DNA from: Oscillospiraceae bacterium
GTDB taxonomy: Bacteria; Bacillota; Clostridia; UBA1381; UBA9506
Direction: 5' to 3'
Length of the DNA: 64,000 nucleotides
Assembly (NCBI GenBank): GCA_015069045.1
Contig: SVJJ01000005.1
Coordinates: 1-64,000 of the forward strand
Part shown: positions 6,819 to 17,245 of the stretch, piece after piece
How the letters are laid out: each line of letters begins with the position of its first letter
Numbering within the stretch: position 1 is the first letter of the stretch
Translations under genes and position numbers: made by a program
Notes under the pieces: generated by a model
Told to the model about the DNA's origin: nothing
Database searches by the model: none
What the model saw: only the letters and a program-made list of their open reading frames with translations

Positions 6819-8588
6819 ATGAAAAAAAGAAAAAAAGGTTTGTTGCTTCGGTTTATTCCCTATTTTAAAAAATATAAATGGATTTTGTTTCTTGATTTAT
6901 TTTTCGCATCCTTAACCACGGTATGTGAATTGGTTTTGCCGTTGCTGGTGCGACTTATTACAGATTGTGCATCGAATTCGCTGGAAAGTTTGACAGTTCA
7001 GTTAATTCTATCTGTTGGTTTGTTCTATTTGGTATTACGCGTGATTGATGCATTAGGTAGTTACTATATGGCCGACGTAGGTCATGTTATGGGGGCGCGG
7101 ATCGAAACCGACATGCGACGGGACCTATTTACACACCTATCCAATTTATCCTTTTCGTATTATGATAATGCCAAAATTGGTTCCCTTATGTCCCGCTTAA
7201 CCGGCGATTTGTTTGATATTACTGAGTTTGCTCACCATTGTCCGGAAGAATTTTTTATTTCCTTTTTGAAAATTACAGCGGCTTTTTGCATTTTGTGCTC
7301 GGTTAACGTGTGGTTAACATTCATTATTTTTTCCTTTTTACCTTTTTTGTTTTTGGTATCGTTACTTCTCAATCGTAAAATGCGAAAGACATTTAAAGAA
7401 TCTCGTGTGCAGGTTGGGGAATTAAATGCACAGATTGAAGATAGCTTATTGGGGATTCGTGTTGTTAAATCCTTTGCCAATGAGTCGGTGGAAATTGAAA
7501 AATTTAAGAAGGGAAATGAAAAATTTCTTAAAATAAAAAGACTTTCTTATCGATACATGGCGCTCTTTCAAAGCAGTACTCGTTCTTTCGATGGTGTCAT
7601 GTATGTGGCGGTTTTAGTTTCCGGTTCATTATTTATGATGAATGGGCATATAACATCAGCAGATTTAATCGCTTATCTGCTATATGTTAACACTCTGCTG
7701 ACATCAATTCGACGTATTGTTGAGTTCACAGAACAATTTCAACGGGGTATGACAGGGATAGAACGATTTTGCGAAGTGCTGGATGAACCCATACAGATCC
7801 GGGACAAGCAAGGTGCTATACCCCTGCCAAAGGTTCAAGGGTATATAACATTTGACCATGTTTCATTTCGTTATGCCGAAGGGTTGACAAATGTTTTGAC
7901 GGATATCAATTTATCTATCTTGCCCGGAGAAAGTGTAGCTCTTGTTGGTCCTTCCGGTGGCGGAAAAACAACTTTATGCAGTTTGCTTCCGCGTTTTTAT
8001 GATGTAACAGAAGGGAAGATAACAATTGATGGTCATAATGTTCAAGATGTTACACTAAAATCTCTTCGCACTCAAATTGGCGTGGTACAGCAGGATATTT
8101 ATATGTTTTCAGGAACAGTATTTGATAATATTGAATATGGTATGCCCGGGGCAGATATGAATGCTGTTGTTGAGGCAGCAAAATTGGCCGGTGCTCATGA
8201 GTTTATTACACAACTACCGGAGGGATACCATACTTACGTTGGTGAACGAGGTGTTAAGCTTTCCGGCGGTCAAAAACAACGCATCGGCATTGCTCGTGTT
8301 TTTTTGAAAAATCCACCAATTTTAATTTTAGATGAAGCTACATCTGCTCTGGATAACGAAAGTGAACGACTTGTACAAAAATCATTAGAGAGTTTAGCAA
8401 AGGGTCGTACAACGTTTACTATTGCTCACAGATTATCTACCATTCGAAATGCCCGCATCATTTTAGTGTTGACGGAAAAAGGCATTGAAGAGCAGGGAAG
8501 TCATGAAGAATTAATGGCTGCCGGTGGGCTATATTATCATTTATATCAAGCAGCAACGGAGCAGGAAGATGCAACCGAACTATCTTGA
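6819..8588 (+). CDS. ABC transporter, fused permease/ATP-binding (MsbA/MdlB type)
   Basis: Walker A GPSGGGKTT, signature [14 protein letters not shown], Walker B ILILDEATSALD. Confidence 0.93.
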   Translation: MKKRKKGLLLRFIPYFKKYKWILFLDLFFASLTTVCELVLPLLVRLITDCASNSLESLTVQLILSVGLFYLVLRVIDALGSYYMADVGHVMGARIETDMRRDLFTHLSNLSFSYYDNAKIGSLMSRLTGDLFDITEFAHHCPEEFFISFLKITAAFCILCSVNVWLTFIIFSFLPFLFLVSLLLNRKMRKTFKESRVQVGELNAQIEDSLLGIRVVKSFANESVEIEKFKKGNEKFLKIKRLSYRYMALFQSSTRSFDGVMYVAVLVSGSLFMMNGHITSADLIAYLLYVNTLLTSIRRIVEFTEQFQRGMTGIERFCEVLDEPIQIRDKQGAIPLPKVQGYITFDHVSFRYAEGLTNVLTDINLSILPGESVALVGPSGGGKTTLCSLLPRFYDVTEGKITIDGHNVQDVTLKSLRTQIGVVQQDIYMFSGTVFDNIEYGMPGADMNAVVEAAKLAGAHEFITQLPEGYHTYVGERGVKLSGGQKQRIGIARVFLKNPPILILDEATSALDNESERLVQKSLESLAKGRTTFTIAHRLSTIRNARIILVLTEKGIEEQGSHEELMAAGGLYYHLYQAATEQEDATELS

Positions 8589-8593
8589 TAATC

Positions 8594-9055
8594 TCACTCT
8601 GCAACGTCATCCTTAGTTTGTGTTACATTTTTTAATAAATCGCGAATTTCTGTCAAAAGCTCTTCTTGCGTGGGTGGTGCGGGTTCTTCTGCTTTTTCCT
8701 CTGCTTCTTCAACTGCTTTGGCGGCACTAACGGCCTTTCTGGCTTTTGTAAGCATGCGAATGATGAAGAAAATAGAAAAGGATATAATTAAAAAATCCAA
8801 GACATTTTGCAAGAAATTACCGTACATAATTGCCGCCTCAGCTTTTACAATGGTATCGTTTTCTATTACAGCAGGGCTTAGAACAAATTTTAATGCTTTA
8901 AAATCCATTCCCGCTGTTAAAAACCCAAAACATGGCATAATTAAATCGTTTACAATAGATGTAACAATTTTTCCAAAAGCACCGCCAACAATGACACCAA
9001 TTGCCATGTCCATAACGTTACCTTTCATTGCAAAAGCTTTAAAATCTTTTAACAT
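8594..9055 (-). CDS. mscL: large-conductance mechanosensitive channel MscL
   Basis: MLKDFKAFAMKGNVMDMAIGVIVGGAFGKIVTSIVNDLIMP; start at 9055 after SD aaaggagag. Confidence 0.95.
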   Translation of the reverse strand: MLKDFKAFAMKGNVMDMAIGVIVGGAFGKIVTSIVNDLIMPCFGFLTAGMDFKALKFVLSPAVIENDTIVKAEAAIMYGNFLQNVLDFLIISFSIFFIIRMLTKARKAVSAAKAVEEAEEKAEEPAPPTQEELLTEIRDLLKNVTQTKDDVAE

Positions 9056-9080
9056 AGTTCTCTCTCCTTTAATCATTTGT

Positions 9081-10028
9081 TTATGTTTGTGGCCATACGT
9101 CACATATAATGGCTTTCATGTCCTCCAAGGTGGTGGCAGTGAAGGCCTTATTTTTATATATAGCAGAATGGGGAATGCCTTTTAAATACCAGGCTATGTG
9201 CTTGCGTGCTTCTAAAATACCTAACTTTTCGCCTTTGTGTTTCACTAATAACTCCAAATGGTGCAGAATGGTTTCTTTCTTTTCAATTTCAGTTATAGCA
9301 CGATATGTACCACTTTTTAAATATTCCTTGCAGCTTCGAAAAATAAATGGATTTCCTAAGGCGCCTCGACCAATCATAATGCTATCGCAGCTTGTTTCTT
9401 TTAACATGGCCATTGCTGTTTCGGGGGAAGTAATGTCACCATTACCAATCACCGGAATAGTTACAGCCTTTTTGACCAAACGAATATCTTCCCAGCATGC
9501 GGAGCCCGCATAAAACTGTTCTCGTGTCCGTCCATGGAGCGTAACGGCTGATGCCCCTTCTGTTTCTGCAAGCTGTGCCAATTGAACACAGTTTTTAGAT
9601 TTATCATCCCATCCAGAGCGAAATTTCACACTAAAGGGAACAGAAAGCTCACGATGCATAGCCCTTATAACAAGTTGTGCTTTTTCTAAATTGCGTCCTA
9701 ATGCAGCGCCATCGCCGTTAGTGACAATTTTAGGTGTAGGACAACCCATATTCAAATCAATGGCCTGCGCTCCTTGCTTTTGCACATAAACTGCGGCACG
9801 GGCCACAATGTCCGGTTCGCTACCAAAAATTTGAACGATTAGTGGCGCTTCTTCGGGACACGTCTTTAGCAAACGATTCGTTTTTTTATCTTGGTATTCA
9901 ATTCCCTTGGCGCTTATCATTTCAGAAACGACCAAGTCGGCATCAAAGCTTTTGCAAATGAGACGAAAGGGTAAATCTGTTACCCCTGCCATAGGAGCTA
10001 AAAAAATTTGATTGCAATAGTTTATCAT
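9081..10028 (-). CDS. dusB: tRNA-dihydrouridine synthase
   Basis: LAPMAGVTDLPFR, DLNMGCPTPK, VKFRSGWDD, HGRTREQFY, GNGDI, MIGRGALGNPF. Confidence 0.92.
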   Translation of the reverse strand: MINYCNQIFLAPMAGVTDLPFRLICKSFDADLVVSEMISAKGIEYQDKKTNRLLKTCPEEAPLIVQIFGSEPDIVARAAVYVQKQGAQAIDLNMGCPTPKIVTNGDGAALGRNLEKAQLVIRAMHRELSVPFSVKFRSGWDDKSKNCVQLAQLAETEGASAVTLHGRTREQFYAGSACWEDIRLVKKAVTIPVIGNGDITSPETAMAMLKETSCDSIMIGRGALGNPFIFRSCKEYLKSGTYRAITEIEKKETILHHLELLVKHKGEKLGILEARKHIAWYLKGIPHSAIYKNKAFTATTLEDMKAIICDVWPQT

Positions 10029-10091
10029 AGTTGTTATACCTCAATATATTTTGAGATGATATACATACTCTTTGTTTTATTACAAAAAATA

Positions 10092-10122
10092 AAAGTCGAA
10101 GTCATATGATATGACTCCGACT
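10092..10122 (-). terminator. Terminator downstream of tRNA-Thr
   Basis: Imperfect hairpin AAGTCGGAGTCATATCATATGACTTCGACTTTTATTTTT on the minus strand. Confidence 0.65.
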
Positions 10123-10197
10123 TGGAGCTGGTGGTCAGAATCGAACTGACAACCTGCTCATTACGAATGAGCTGCTCTGCCATTGAGCCACACCAGC
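10123..10197 (-). tRNA. tRNA-Thr(CGT), 3' CCA encoded
   Basis: Minus strand GCTGGTG-TG-GCTCAATGGCAGAGC-A-GCTCA-TTCGTAA-TGAGC-AGGTT-GTCAG-TTCGATT-CTGAC-CACCAGC-TCCA; full cloverleaf, anticodon CGT. Confidence 0.95.
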
Positions 10198-10333
10198 ATA
10201 TTTCGCTTATCAATCCTATTTATTATACTATGAATCACTTTTTTTGTCAATACTTTAATCGTTATTTTATTCATCCGTATCATGAAAAGAGAGCGAATGT
10301 ATACCTATTCACCCTCTATATCATATATTTACT

Positions 10334-11077
10334 TTACAACACTTTACTTAAGAAGGATTTTGTCCGAGAATTTTTTGGATTTTCAAAAATGTCTTGGGGT
10401 GTTCCTTCTTCAACAATTTGTCCCGCATCCATAAATAGCACACGGCTGGCAACTTCTCGTGCAAAACCCATTTCGTGGGTTACCACAGCCATAGTCATGC
10501 CACTTTCGGCCAAATTTTTCATAACATCTAAAACTTCGCCAACCATTTCTGGATCCAGGGCAGAGGTTGGCTCATCAAAAAGCATTACATCTGGTTCCAT
10601 ACATAAGGAACGGACAATAGCCACACGTTGTTTTTGACCGCCGGAAAGCTGGCTGGGATAAGCATCAGCTCTATCTTCCAGGCCAACTAATTTTAACAGT
10701 TCATGAGCTTTTGCTTCGGCTTCAGCCTGGGTTTTCTTTAAGAGCTTTATAGGTGCAATAGTTAAATTGCGCAAAATCGTCATGTGGGGAAAAAGATTAA
10801 AATGTTGAAATACCATACCCATTTTTCGACGATAAACATTAACGTCCAGCTTGGGGTTTGTAATATCCACACCTTCAAAGAAAATGGAGCCTTTTGTAGG
10901 CGTTTCTAAAAGGTTTAAGGAGCGTAAAAAAGTAGATTTTCCGGAGCCGGAGGGACCAATAACAACAACAACCTCACCTTTTTTAATATCAACCGTAACT
11001 CCGTTTAAGGCGCGGATAGTTCCATCCTTGTAATGCTTGCATAGTCCTTCAGTTCTTATAATAACATTATCGTTCAC
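10334..11077 (-). CDS. polar amino acid ABC transporter, ATP-binding protein (GlnQ/HisP type)
   Basis: Walker [36 protein letters not shown] 11077 preferred over ATG 11098, which overlaps SD AAAGGAGG. Confidence 0.92.
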   Translation of the reverse strand: MNDNVIIRTEGLCKHYKDGTIRALNGVTVDIKKGEVVVVIGPSGSGKSTFLRSLNLLETPTKGSIFFEGVDITNPKLDVNVYRRKMGMVFQHFNLFPHMTILRNLTIAPIKLLKKTQAEAEAKAHELLKLVGLEDRADAYPSQLSGGQKQRVAIVRSLCMEPDVMLFDEPTSALDPEMVGEVLDVMKNLAESGMTMAVVTHEMGFAREVASRVLFMDAGQIVEEGTPQDIFENPKNSRTKSFLSKVL

Positions 11078-11843
11078 TTTTCCGCAGCCTCCTTTCAAAA
11101 ATGCTAAGCAGCTTGGTCAGTATCATAACAATAATTAAATAAATAGCGGCTAAACTAATATAAGGTATAATAGCTGTATATGTTTTGCTAACAACAATCT
11201 GTGCCGCCTTTGTTACATCGGTTAAAGCAATAACAGTTACCAAAGAAGTATCCTTTAGTAAAGTAATCATCTCATTACCAAGGGCGGGCAAAACATTTTT
11301 AAAAGCCTGGGGTATAATAATATAACGCATTGTCTGAACATAGTTAAAGCCAAGGGAACGGCCGGCTTCTGTTTGGCCAATATTAATTGACATAATGCCT
11401 GAACGGGCGATTTCGGCTACATAAGCACCGGAATTAATACCTAAGGTGACAATAGCACACAGTACAGTTTCAAATTCACTCTTTGGTATCATCACAACAA
11501 ACCCCATAATTAAAAGCTGAACCATCATAGGGGTACCGCGAATAACAGTTAGATATATTTTGCAAATGGAGTTTAAAATTCGTAAAAACACAGGAGGTTT
11601 TCGCTGAATGCTATCGTGTGATGAGCGGATGATAGCGATTATCATACCAATAATGACGCCTAATAAAAGAGCGCCTAATGTTACAATAAAAGTAATAACA
11701 AGGCCATTAGCAAAAAACTTCCAACGATTTTCAAATATAAAAGTTTGATTAAACTGAAAAATTAATCGTTGCAGCCACTCCGGCAACGAAAGAATGAAAG
11801 TTGAGGCTGTTCCCAGCCAACTGGAAAAGGTAATTACCTGCAT
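11067..11843 (-). CDS. polar amino acid ABC transporter, permease
   Basis: [12 protein letters not shown] and [33 protein letters not shown] (EAA motif). Confidence 0.92.
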   Translation of the reverse strand: MQVITFSSWLGTASTFILSLPEWLQRLIFQFNQTFIFENRWKFFANGLVITFIVTLGALLLGVIIGMIIAIIRSSHDSIQRKPPVFLRILNSICKIYLTVIRGTPMMVQLLIMGFVVMIPKSEFETVLCAIVTLGINSGAYVAEIARSGIMSINIGQTEAGRSLGFNYVQTMRYIIIPQAFKNVLPALGNEMITLLKDTSLVTVIALTDVTKAAQIVVSKTYTAIIPYISLAAIYLIIVMILTKLLSIFERRLRKSER

Positions 11844-11864
11844 GTAGGCGCTCCTTCCTGTAAG

Positions 11865-11892
11865 AAAGGAGCGGCTTTAAAGCCGCTCCTTT
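11865..11892 (-). other. Intercistronic stem-loop between binding-protein and permease genes
   Basis: Perfect 28-nt palindrome aaaggagcggctttaaagccgctccttt. Confidence 0.7.
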
Positions 11893-11914
11893 TTGCATTT
11901 AAGTACCATTTAAC

Positions 11915-12679
11915 TTATTCGGCTTTGATGTATTTGCTGATGATTTCATCAATTTTGCCTTCAGCTTTCAGTTCAGCAATAGCGCCGTTTACTTTTTCTA
12001 ACAACTCGGTATTGCTCTTTGCAATTGCAGCTGCATAATCTTCAACAGCAAATTCTGTTTCTAAAATCTTTAAGCCTTCGTTAGCTTTAACAAATTCTTT
12101 AGCAGGCTCATTATCAATAACAACACAGTCAATCTGTTTATTAGAAAGAGCTGTTACAGCTAAAGCACCATTATCATAGCGAGAAACAGCTTCTTCACCG
12201 TAACCTCCATCTTCCGGAGCAGAGGAGCAATAAATGTCACCTGTGGTTCCAGATTGAACACCAATTTTTTTGCCGGTTAAATCGTCAATGGTTGCAATGT
12301 CGGAATCTACAGGGACAATAACAACCTGAACACCGGTTGCATAGGACTCGGTAAAGTTAACAGATTCTTTTCTTTCTTCTGTAACGGTCATGCCTGCCAA
12401 AACAATGTCAACAGCACCTTGGTCAACAGCTGTAATTAAAGAATCGAAAGCCATGTCTTTGATTTCCAAGGTCATGCCCAACTTCTCAGCAACTGCTGCA
12501 GCAATTTCAGCATCAATACCAACGATTTCGTTGTTTTCATCAACAAATTCATAAGGCGGGAATGCTGCGTTAGTACCCATTGTTAAGGTTTCACCAGATT
12601 TTGTTCCGCCGCAAGCGGTGCAAAGCATAGCACACATTACAACGGCCAAAACAAGAGCTAAAACTTTTGAAACTTTCAT
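11915..12679 (-). CDS. polar amino acid ABC transporter, substrate-binding lipoprotein
   Basis: Lipoprotein signal (AMLCTACGG), TMGTNAAFPPYEFVDENNEIVGIDAEIAAAVAEKLG. Confidence 0.92.
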   Translation of the reverse strand: MKVSKVLALVLAVVMCAMLCTACGGTKSGETLTMGTNAAFPPYEFVDENNEIVGIDAEIAAAVAEKLGMTLEIKDMAFDSLITAVDQGAVDIVLAGMTVTEERKESVNFTESYATGVQVVIVPVDSDIATIDDLTGKKIGVQSGTTGDIYCSSAPEDGGYGEEAVSRYDNGALAVTALSNKQIDCVVIDNEPAKEFVKANEGLKILETEFAVEDYAAAIAKSNTELLEKVNGAIAELKAEGKIDEIISKYIKAE

Positions 12680-12736
12680 TAGAAAATCCTCCCATAAATG
12701 TTGTTAAATTATCGTCATATCACGATGATTGTTATT

Positions 12737-12765
12737 ATTATATCGTATAATTATACAATTTTCAA
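12737..12765 (-). promoter_or_regulatory. Promoter of amino-acid ABC operon with palindromic spacer
   Basis: Minus strand TTGAAA - 17 bp - TATAAT; spacer contains GTATAATTATAC (12745-12756). Confidence 0.65.
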
Positions 12766-12856
12766 GTATGAATTTTAAAAAAATACATAATTTATACTGA
12801 AATTATTTCTGTATTGTTAATTTTTTATTGAAAGTCTTTCTATTTACAAAGGAATA

Positions 12857-12865
12857 TGATATAAT
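12857..12865 (+). promoter_or_regulatory. Extended -10 promoter (TGATATAAT) upstream of clpE
   Basis: TGATATAAT; no good -35. Confidence 0.4.
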
Positions 12866-12928
12866 ATATTCAATCTTTTATAGGAAGAAATAAAATTTTT
12901 TTACACCGAAATATTATAATAAAGTGAG

Positions 12929-15217
12929 ATGATGAAAATGCTGTGTGTGAACTGCAAGGAACGAGCAGCGGTTGTTTTTATAAAGAAATTTGACCCGGTT
13001 AATAAAACTGAGAGTACAGATGGGTATTGCCTTCAATGTGTTCGTCAATTAGGCTTAGGACCCGTGGATGATGTGCTCAAGGAAATGGGTATAACACCCG
13101 AACAGGCTGATGCTTTATCTGAAGGCGTAGAAGAACTTATGAACCAATTGGGTGGGGATGAGTCTATGGAAGGTATGGATGGCGATTCTCCTCTTATGAT
13201 GATGGGAATGAGTGGCATGTCAGACTTTTTTCAGGCCGGCGGTGAGATGCCGGAGGGAAAGGGCGGTACGCAAACGGCTACCAAACAACGCAAAAAAGAG
13301 AAGAAAAGGATTTTAGATACCTATGGTACTAATTTAACAACGAAGGCTAAAAATAATTTAATTGACCGTATTATCGGTCGTGATGGAGAAATTAGTCGCG
13401 TTATTCAAATTTTAAATCGTCGTTCAAAAAATAATCCTGTTCTTTTAGGCGAACCCGGTGTAGGTAAAACAGCTATTGCAGAAGGTTTAGCTGTCCGTAT
13501 TGCAGAAAAACGCGTGCCGGCAAAACTTTTAAATAAAGAAATTTATTTATTAGATTTCACTGCTATTGTTGCCGGTACTCAATTTCGTGGTCAATTTGAA
13601 GCTCGTCTGAAAAAGATAATTGAGGAAGCTAAGGAAATGGGCAATGTAGTGTTGGTTATTGACGAGCTTCATAATATTGTGGGCGCCGGAGATGCGGAAG
13701 GTGCCATGAGTGCTGCCAATATTTTAAAACCGGCTTTAGCACGTGGTGATGTGCAGGTGTTGGGTGCTACAACTTTGAGTGAATATAGAAAGCATATTGA
13801 GAAGGATACAGCTTTGGAGCGTCGTTTTCAGCCGGTGATTGTGGAAGAACCATCCATTGAAGATTCCATTAACATTTTGAAAGGTATTCGTGATTACTAT
13901 GAACAATTTCATCGCGTCATAATATCTGATGAGGTTATTAAACAAGCCGTGCTCATGTCTGAACGATATATTACAGACAGGTTTTTGCCCGATAAAGCCA
14001 TTGATGTTATTGATGAGGCTGGTTCTAAGGTCAACTTAGAGAATAAGGCATTGTTAAAATTAACACAACTAAAAGAACAATTACGTCTGATTCAAATGGA
14101 AAAGGATTCTGCCATCTCCAGCGATTCCACAGAAAATTACCAAAGAGCTGCTGAGTTAAAAGCCCGGGAGTGTGTACTTGTTGAGCAAATCAATCAAATG
14201 GATGCAGCTGGCATTGACAAGGAATTAACAACTCAGGATGTGGCAGCCGTTATTGAGGATTGGACCAAAATTCCGGTAAAGAGCATTACAGAGGCTGAAA
14301 GTGCAAAGCTTTTAGACTTAGAAAATCGGCTTCATGAACATGTGGTTGGTCAAAATGAAGCAGTTTCTTTAATTTCTCAGGCAATTCGTCGTAATAGGGC
14401 AAGACTTTCCGGAAAACGCCGTCCTGTTTCCTTTATTTTTGTTGGCCCTACCGGTGTTGGAAAAACAGAGCTTGCTAAAACCCTGGCTCGTGTTATGTTT
14501 GATAACGAAGAGGCAATGATTCGGGTTGATATGTCAGAATATATGGAAAAGCACACTGTTTCGAAACTCATTGGTGCACCACCGGGATATGTAGGTTATG
14601 ATGAGGCGGGTCAATTAACAGAAAAAGTTAGACGCAAACCTTATTCCATCATATTGCTGGACGAAATAGAAAAGGCTCATCAAGATGTGTTTAATATTTT
14701 ACTTCAAATATTAGATGATGGTCGTGTGGCCGACAGTCATGGTCGCATTGTTAATTTTGAAAACACCATTATCATTATGACGTCCAATGCCGGTTCTGAT
14801 TTTAAAAATGCCAGTTATGGCTTTAATAAAACGGAACATGATTCAATTCAAAATAAAGTACAGTCGGCTTTAAAGGATATTTTCCGTCCAGAGTTTTTAA
14901 ACAGAGTTGATGAAACAGTTATCTTTAATCAATTAACCGAGGAAGAGCTTTCTGCCATAATTGATATTATGATTCTTGATTTGTCCCAAGAACTGATGAA
15001 TCGTGAGATTGTGTTTACCATTACACCTGAGGCAAAAGCACTTGTGATGCAACAGGGATATAACCCAAAATTTGGGGCAAGACCCTTGCGTCGGGCAATT
15101 GAAAAGCTGATTCAAAATCCTATTGCTGATTTTATGTTAAAAGGAGATGTTTCGCGTCACGCTCAATTACAAGCAAGTGTTTTAGACGGGAAAATCCGCA
15201 TTGAAATCATTAAATAA
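12929..15217 (+). CDS. clpE: ClpE-like ATP-dependent Clp protease ATP-binding subunit
   Basis: N-terminal zinc finger (CVNC...CLQC) instead of Clp-N, two AAA+ modules ([18 protein letters not shown]), UVR-like middle segment. Confidence 0.85.
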   Translation: MMKMLCVNCKERAAVVFIKKFDPVNKTESTDGYCLQCVRQLGLGPVDDVLKEMGITPEQADALSEGVEELMNQLGGDESMEGMDGDSPLMMMGMSGMSDFFQAGGEMPEGKGGTQTATKQRKKEKKRILDTYGTNLTTKAKNNLIDRIIGRDGEISRVIQILNRRSKNNPVLLGEPGVGKTAIAEGLAVRIAEKRVPAKLLNKEIYLLDFTAIVAGTQFRGQFEARLKKIIEEAKEMGNVVLVIDELHNIVGAGDAEGAMSAANILKPALARGDVQVLGATTLSEYRKHIEKDTALERRFQPVIVEEPSIEDSINILKGIRDYYEQFHRVIISDEVIKQAVLMSERYITDRFLPDKAIDVIDEAGSKVNLENKALLKLTQLKEQLRLIQMEKDSAISSDSTENYQRAAELKARECVLVEQINQMDAAGIDKELTTQDVAAVIEDWTKIPVKSITEAESAKLLDLENRLHEHVVGQNEAVSLISQAIRRNRARLSGKRRPVSFIFVGPTGVGKTELAKTLARVMFDNEEAMIRVDMSEYMEKHTVSKLIGAPPGYVGYDEAGQLTEKVRRKPYSIILLDEIEKAHQDVFNILLQILDDGRVADSHGRIVNFENTIIIMTSNAGSDFKNASYGFNKTEHDSIQNKVQSALKDIFRPEFLNRVDETVIFNQLTEEELSAIIDIMILDLSQELMNREIVFTITPEAKALVMQQGYNPKFGARPLRRAIEKLIQNPIADFMLKGDVSRHAQLQASVLDGKIRIEIIK

Positions 15218-15227
15218 ACTGATATTC

Positions 15228-15256
15228 GAAAGCTTTCCGCTATGCGGAAGGCTTTC
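15228..15256 (+). terminator. Terminator after clpE
   Basis: gaaagctttccgc-tat-gcggaaggctttc. Confidence 0.6.
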
Positions 15257-15278
15257 CTCTATATCATAGGGGGCAAAA

Positions 15279-16406
15279 ATGAATTTTCAATCTTTAACCG
15301 ATTTTTTGAATACTTTACCGTCACTTGGTGTACCGGGGACAGATTGTGTTATATATCACAAACGGAAAGAAGTATATAGACATCAATCAGGCTTTATGGA
15401 TATCGAACAGCAGATTCCTATGGCTTTAAACGCAATTTACAATATGTATTCAGCCACAAAGCCGGTTACCTGTACAGCGGCATTGCAACTTTATGAACGA
15501 GGGCTTTTTACATTATCTGATCCGCTTTATGCCTATATTCCTGCATATAAGACAATGTACATTAAGGAAAATGGCAGTATAAGAAAAGCGGAAAAACCAA
15601 TTTTAATTCGTGATTTATTTACAATGACAGCCGGATTTGATTATAACATACGTTCGGATGCCATTACTTCTGTTAAACGAAATACAAACGGTGCGGCGCC
15701 GACTCTTGCCGTTGTTAGAGCCTTGGCCACAGAACCCCTATCTTTTGAGCCGGGGACTCGTTTTCAATATAGCTTGTGTCACGATGTGTTAGGTGGTTTA
15801 GTTGAAGTACTCAGCGGGAAAACATTGGGGCAGTACTGCCGTGAACATATTTTTGAACCTCTTGGCATGCAGGATACCACCTTTTTACCTACAGAAGAAA
15901 CAGAGGAGAGATTAGCACCTTTATATATGCATTATCCTGACAAAAAACGGACTGTTAAAATTTCCTCTCAAAATGTTTTTAGGTTTGGAACGGCTTATGA
16001 AAGTGGTGGTGGCGGGCTGCTATCTACCACAGAGGATAGTATTCGCTTTGTTGATATGTTAGCATCCGGCGGGCGTACTCAGCAGGGTGAACTTGTTCTC
16101 AGTCGCGGAACAATATCACTCATGCGTACAAATCAAGTCAGTCCCACAGCACTATATGATTTTGGTTGGACTCATATGGCAGGTTACGGATATGGTTTAG
16201 GTGTACGTACCATGATTGATAAAGAAAAAAGCGGTTCTTTAGGTTCTCTTTACGAATTTGGTTGGGGAGGTGCAGCGGGTGCCTATATGTTAGCCGATAC
16301 GGAACGGGAGCTTGCTGTTTTTTATACCCAGCACATGTTAGAGAGCATGGAAGCCTATATTCACCCGCGATTGAGAAATTATGTTTATGAAGGTATTGAT
16401 GCATAA
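15279..16406 (+). CDS. serine hydrolase, beta-lactamase family (class C / esterase type)
   Basis: SATKP (SxxK), YSLCHDVLGGLVE (YxN-like), FGWGGAAG. Confidence 0.88.
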   Translation: MNFQSLTDFLNTLPSLGVPGTDCVIYHKRKEVYRHQSGFMDIEQQIPMALNAIYNMYSATKPVTCTAALQLYERGLFTLSDPLYAYIPAYKTMYIKENGSIRKAEKPILIRDLFTMTAGFDYNIRSDAITSVKRNTNGAAPTLAVVRALATEPLSFEPGTRFQYSLCHDVLGGLVEVLSGKTLGQYCREHIFEPLGMQDTTFLPTEETEERLAPLYMHYPDKKRTVKISSQNVFRFGTAYESGGGGLLSTTEDSIRFVDMLASGGRTQQGELVLSRGTISLMRTNQVSPTALYDFGWTHMAGYGYGLGVRTMIDKEKSGSLGSLYEFGWGGAAGAYMLADTERELAVFYTQHMLESMEAYIHPRLRNYVYEGIDA

Positions 16407-16431
16407 AGCCTATTATTTTAAAATATTTTTC

Positions 16432-16460
16432 TTGTAATTTTAATTTTATTATTGTACAAT
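16432..16460 (+). promoter_or_regulatory. Promoter of PqqD-peptidase-ABC operon
   Basis: TTGTAA, 17-bp spacer, TACAAT. Confidence 0.55.
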
Positions 16461-16499
16461 GAAATATATAGATAACTTTTGTATGGAGGCTTGTAGTTT

Positions 16500-16769
16500 A
16501 TGAAAATAAAAGATGGTTTTGTTGTGAAGAAAATTGCAGATAGTACAGTGGTGGTTCCTGTTGGTGATAATTTGGTGAATCTACAATTGATGATAACATT
16601 AAATGAGAGTGGTGCATTTTTGTGGAATTGTCTCCAATCAGAAACAACAGAAGAAGAACTTGTTGCGGCTATGACTGCAGAGTATGCTGTGGATGCTGAA
16701 ACAGCTCGACAAGATGTTAATGCCTTTATTATGCAGTTAAAGGAGCACAAGATTTTACATGAAGCCTAG
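16500..16769 (+). CDS. PqqD-family protein
   Basis: Small protein with LNESGAFLWNCL...TEEELVAAMTAEYAVDAETARQDVNAFIMQLKEHKIL, typical PqqD/RRE layout. Confidence 0.82.
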   Translation: MKIKDGFVVKKIADSTVVVPVGDNLVNLQLMITLNESGAFLWNCLQSETTEEELVAAMTAEYAVDAETARQDVNAFIMQLKEHKILHEA

Positions 16770-17241
16770 TATTAGCTGTGAACAAATTGAAACACGGCTC
16801 TTGTTACCTTTTTTAAATGAATTACTTTTGGCAGGGCAAAATGTTCGTATGACTGTAACGGGGGTCAGTATGTATCCTATGCTAAGGAACCGGCAGGACA
16901 GCGTTTGTCTTACAGCCCAAAAAAAACCGAATAAATATGATGTCGTTCTGTTTGTTCGTGATAGTGGGGAGGCTGTTCTTCACAGAATTATTGCCTGTCA
17001 CAAAGATGGTTTTATCCTTTTGGGAGATAACCAGCTAACGCCTGAAGGGCCTATTGTGTCTTCTCAAATTCAGGCGGTTGTGGACGGGTTTTACAGAGGA
17101 GATACATATATTCCCGATGGCACTTTATGGTATCATGTATATCGTGTTATTTGGGGTCGATTTTGGCGTGCAAGACGGTTATTGCGTCCTTTTGTGATTG
17201 GTTTTGGTCGACTTCTAAAGCATTTGAAGCGAATGGAGTAA
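16759..17241 (+). CDS. S24/S26 family (signal peptidase I-like) peptidase
   Basis: VTGVSMYPML (catalytic Ser), KYDVVLF, VLHRIIA (Lys position replaced), ILLGDNQ. Confidence 0.8.
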   Translation: MKPSISCEQIETRLLLPFLNELLLAGQNVRMTVTGVSMYPMLRNRQDSVCLTAQKKPNKYDVVLFVRDSGEAVLHRIIACHKDGFILLGDNQLTPEGPIVSSQIQAVVDGFYRGDTYIPDGTLWYHVYRVIWGRFWRARRLLRPFVIGFGRLLKHLKRME

Positions 17242-17245
17242 GGCA

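Noticed and set aside
8670-9185. Long antisense ORFs such as 8670..9185, 9109..9513, 10122..10637
   Set aside because: Opposite well-supported genes (mscL, dus, ABC ATPase), lack SDs and are explained by codon bias.
12780-12928. CtsR operator upstream of clpE
   Set aside because: No GGTCAAA heptad repeats in the leader.
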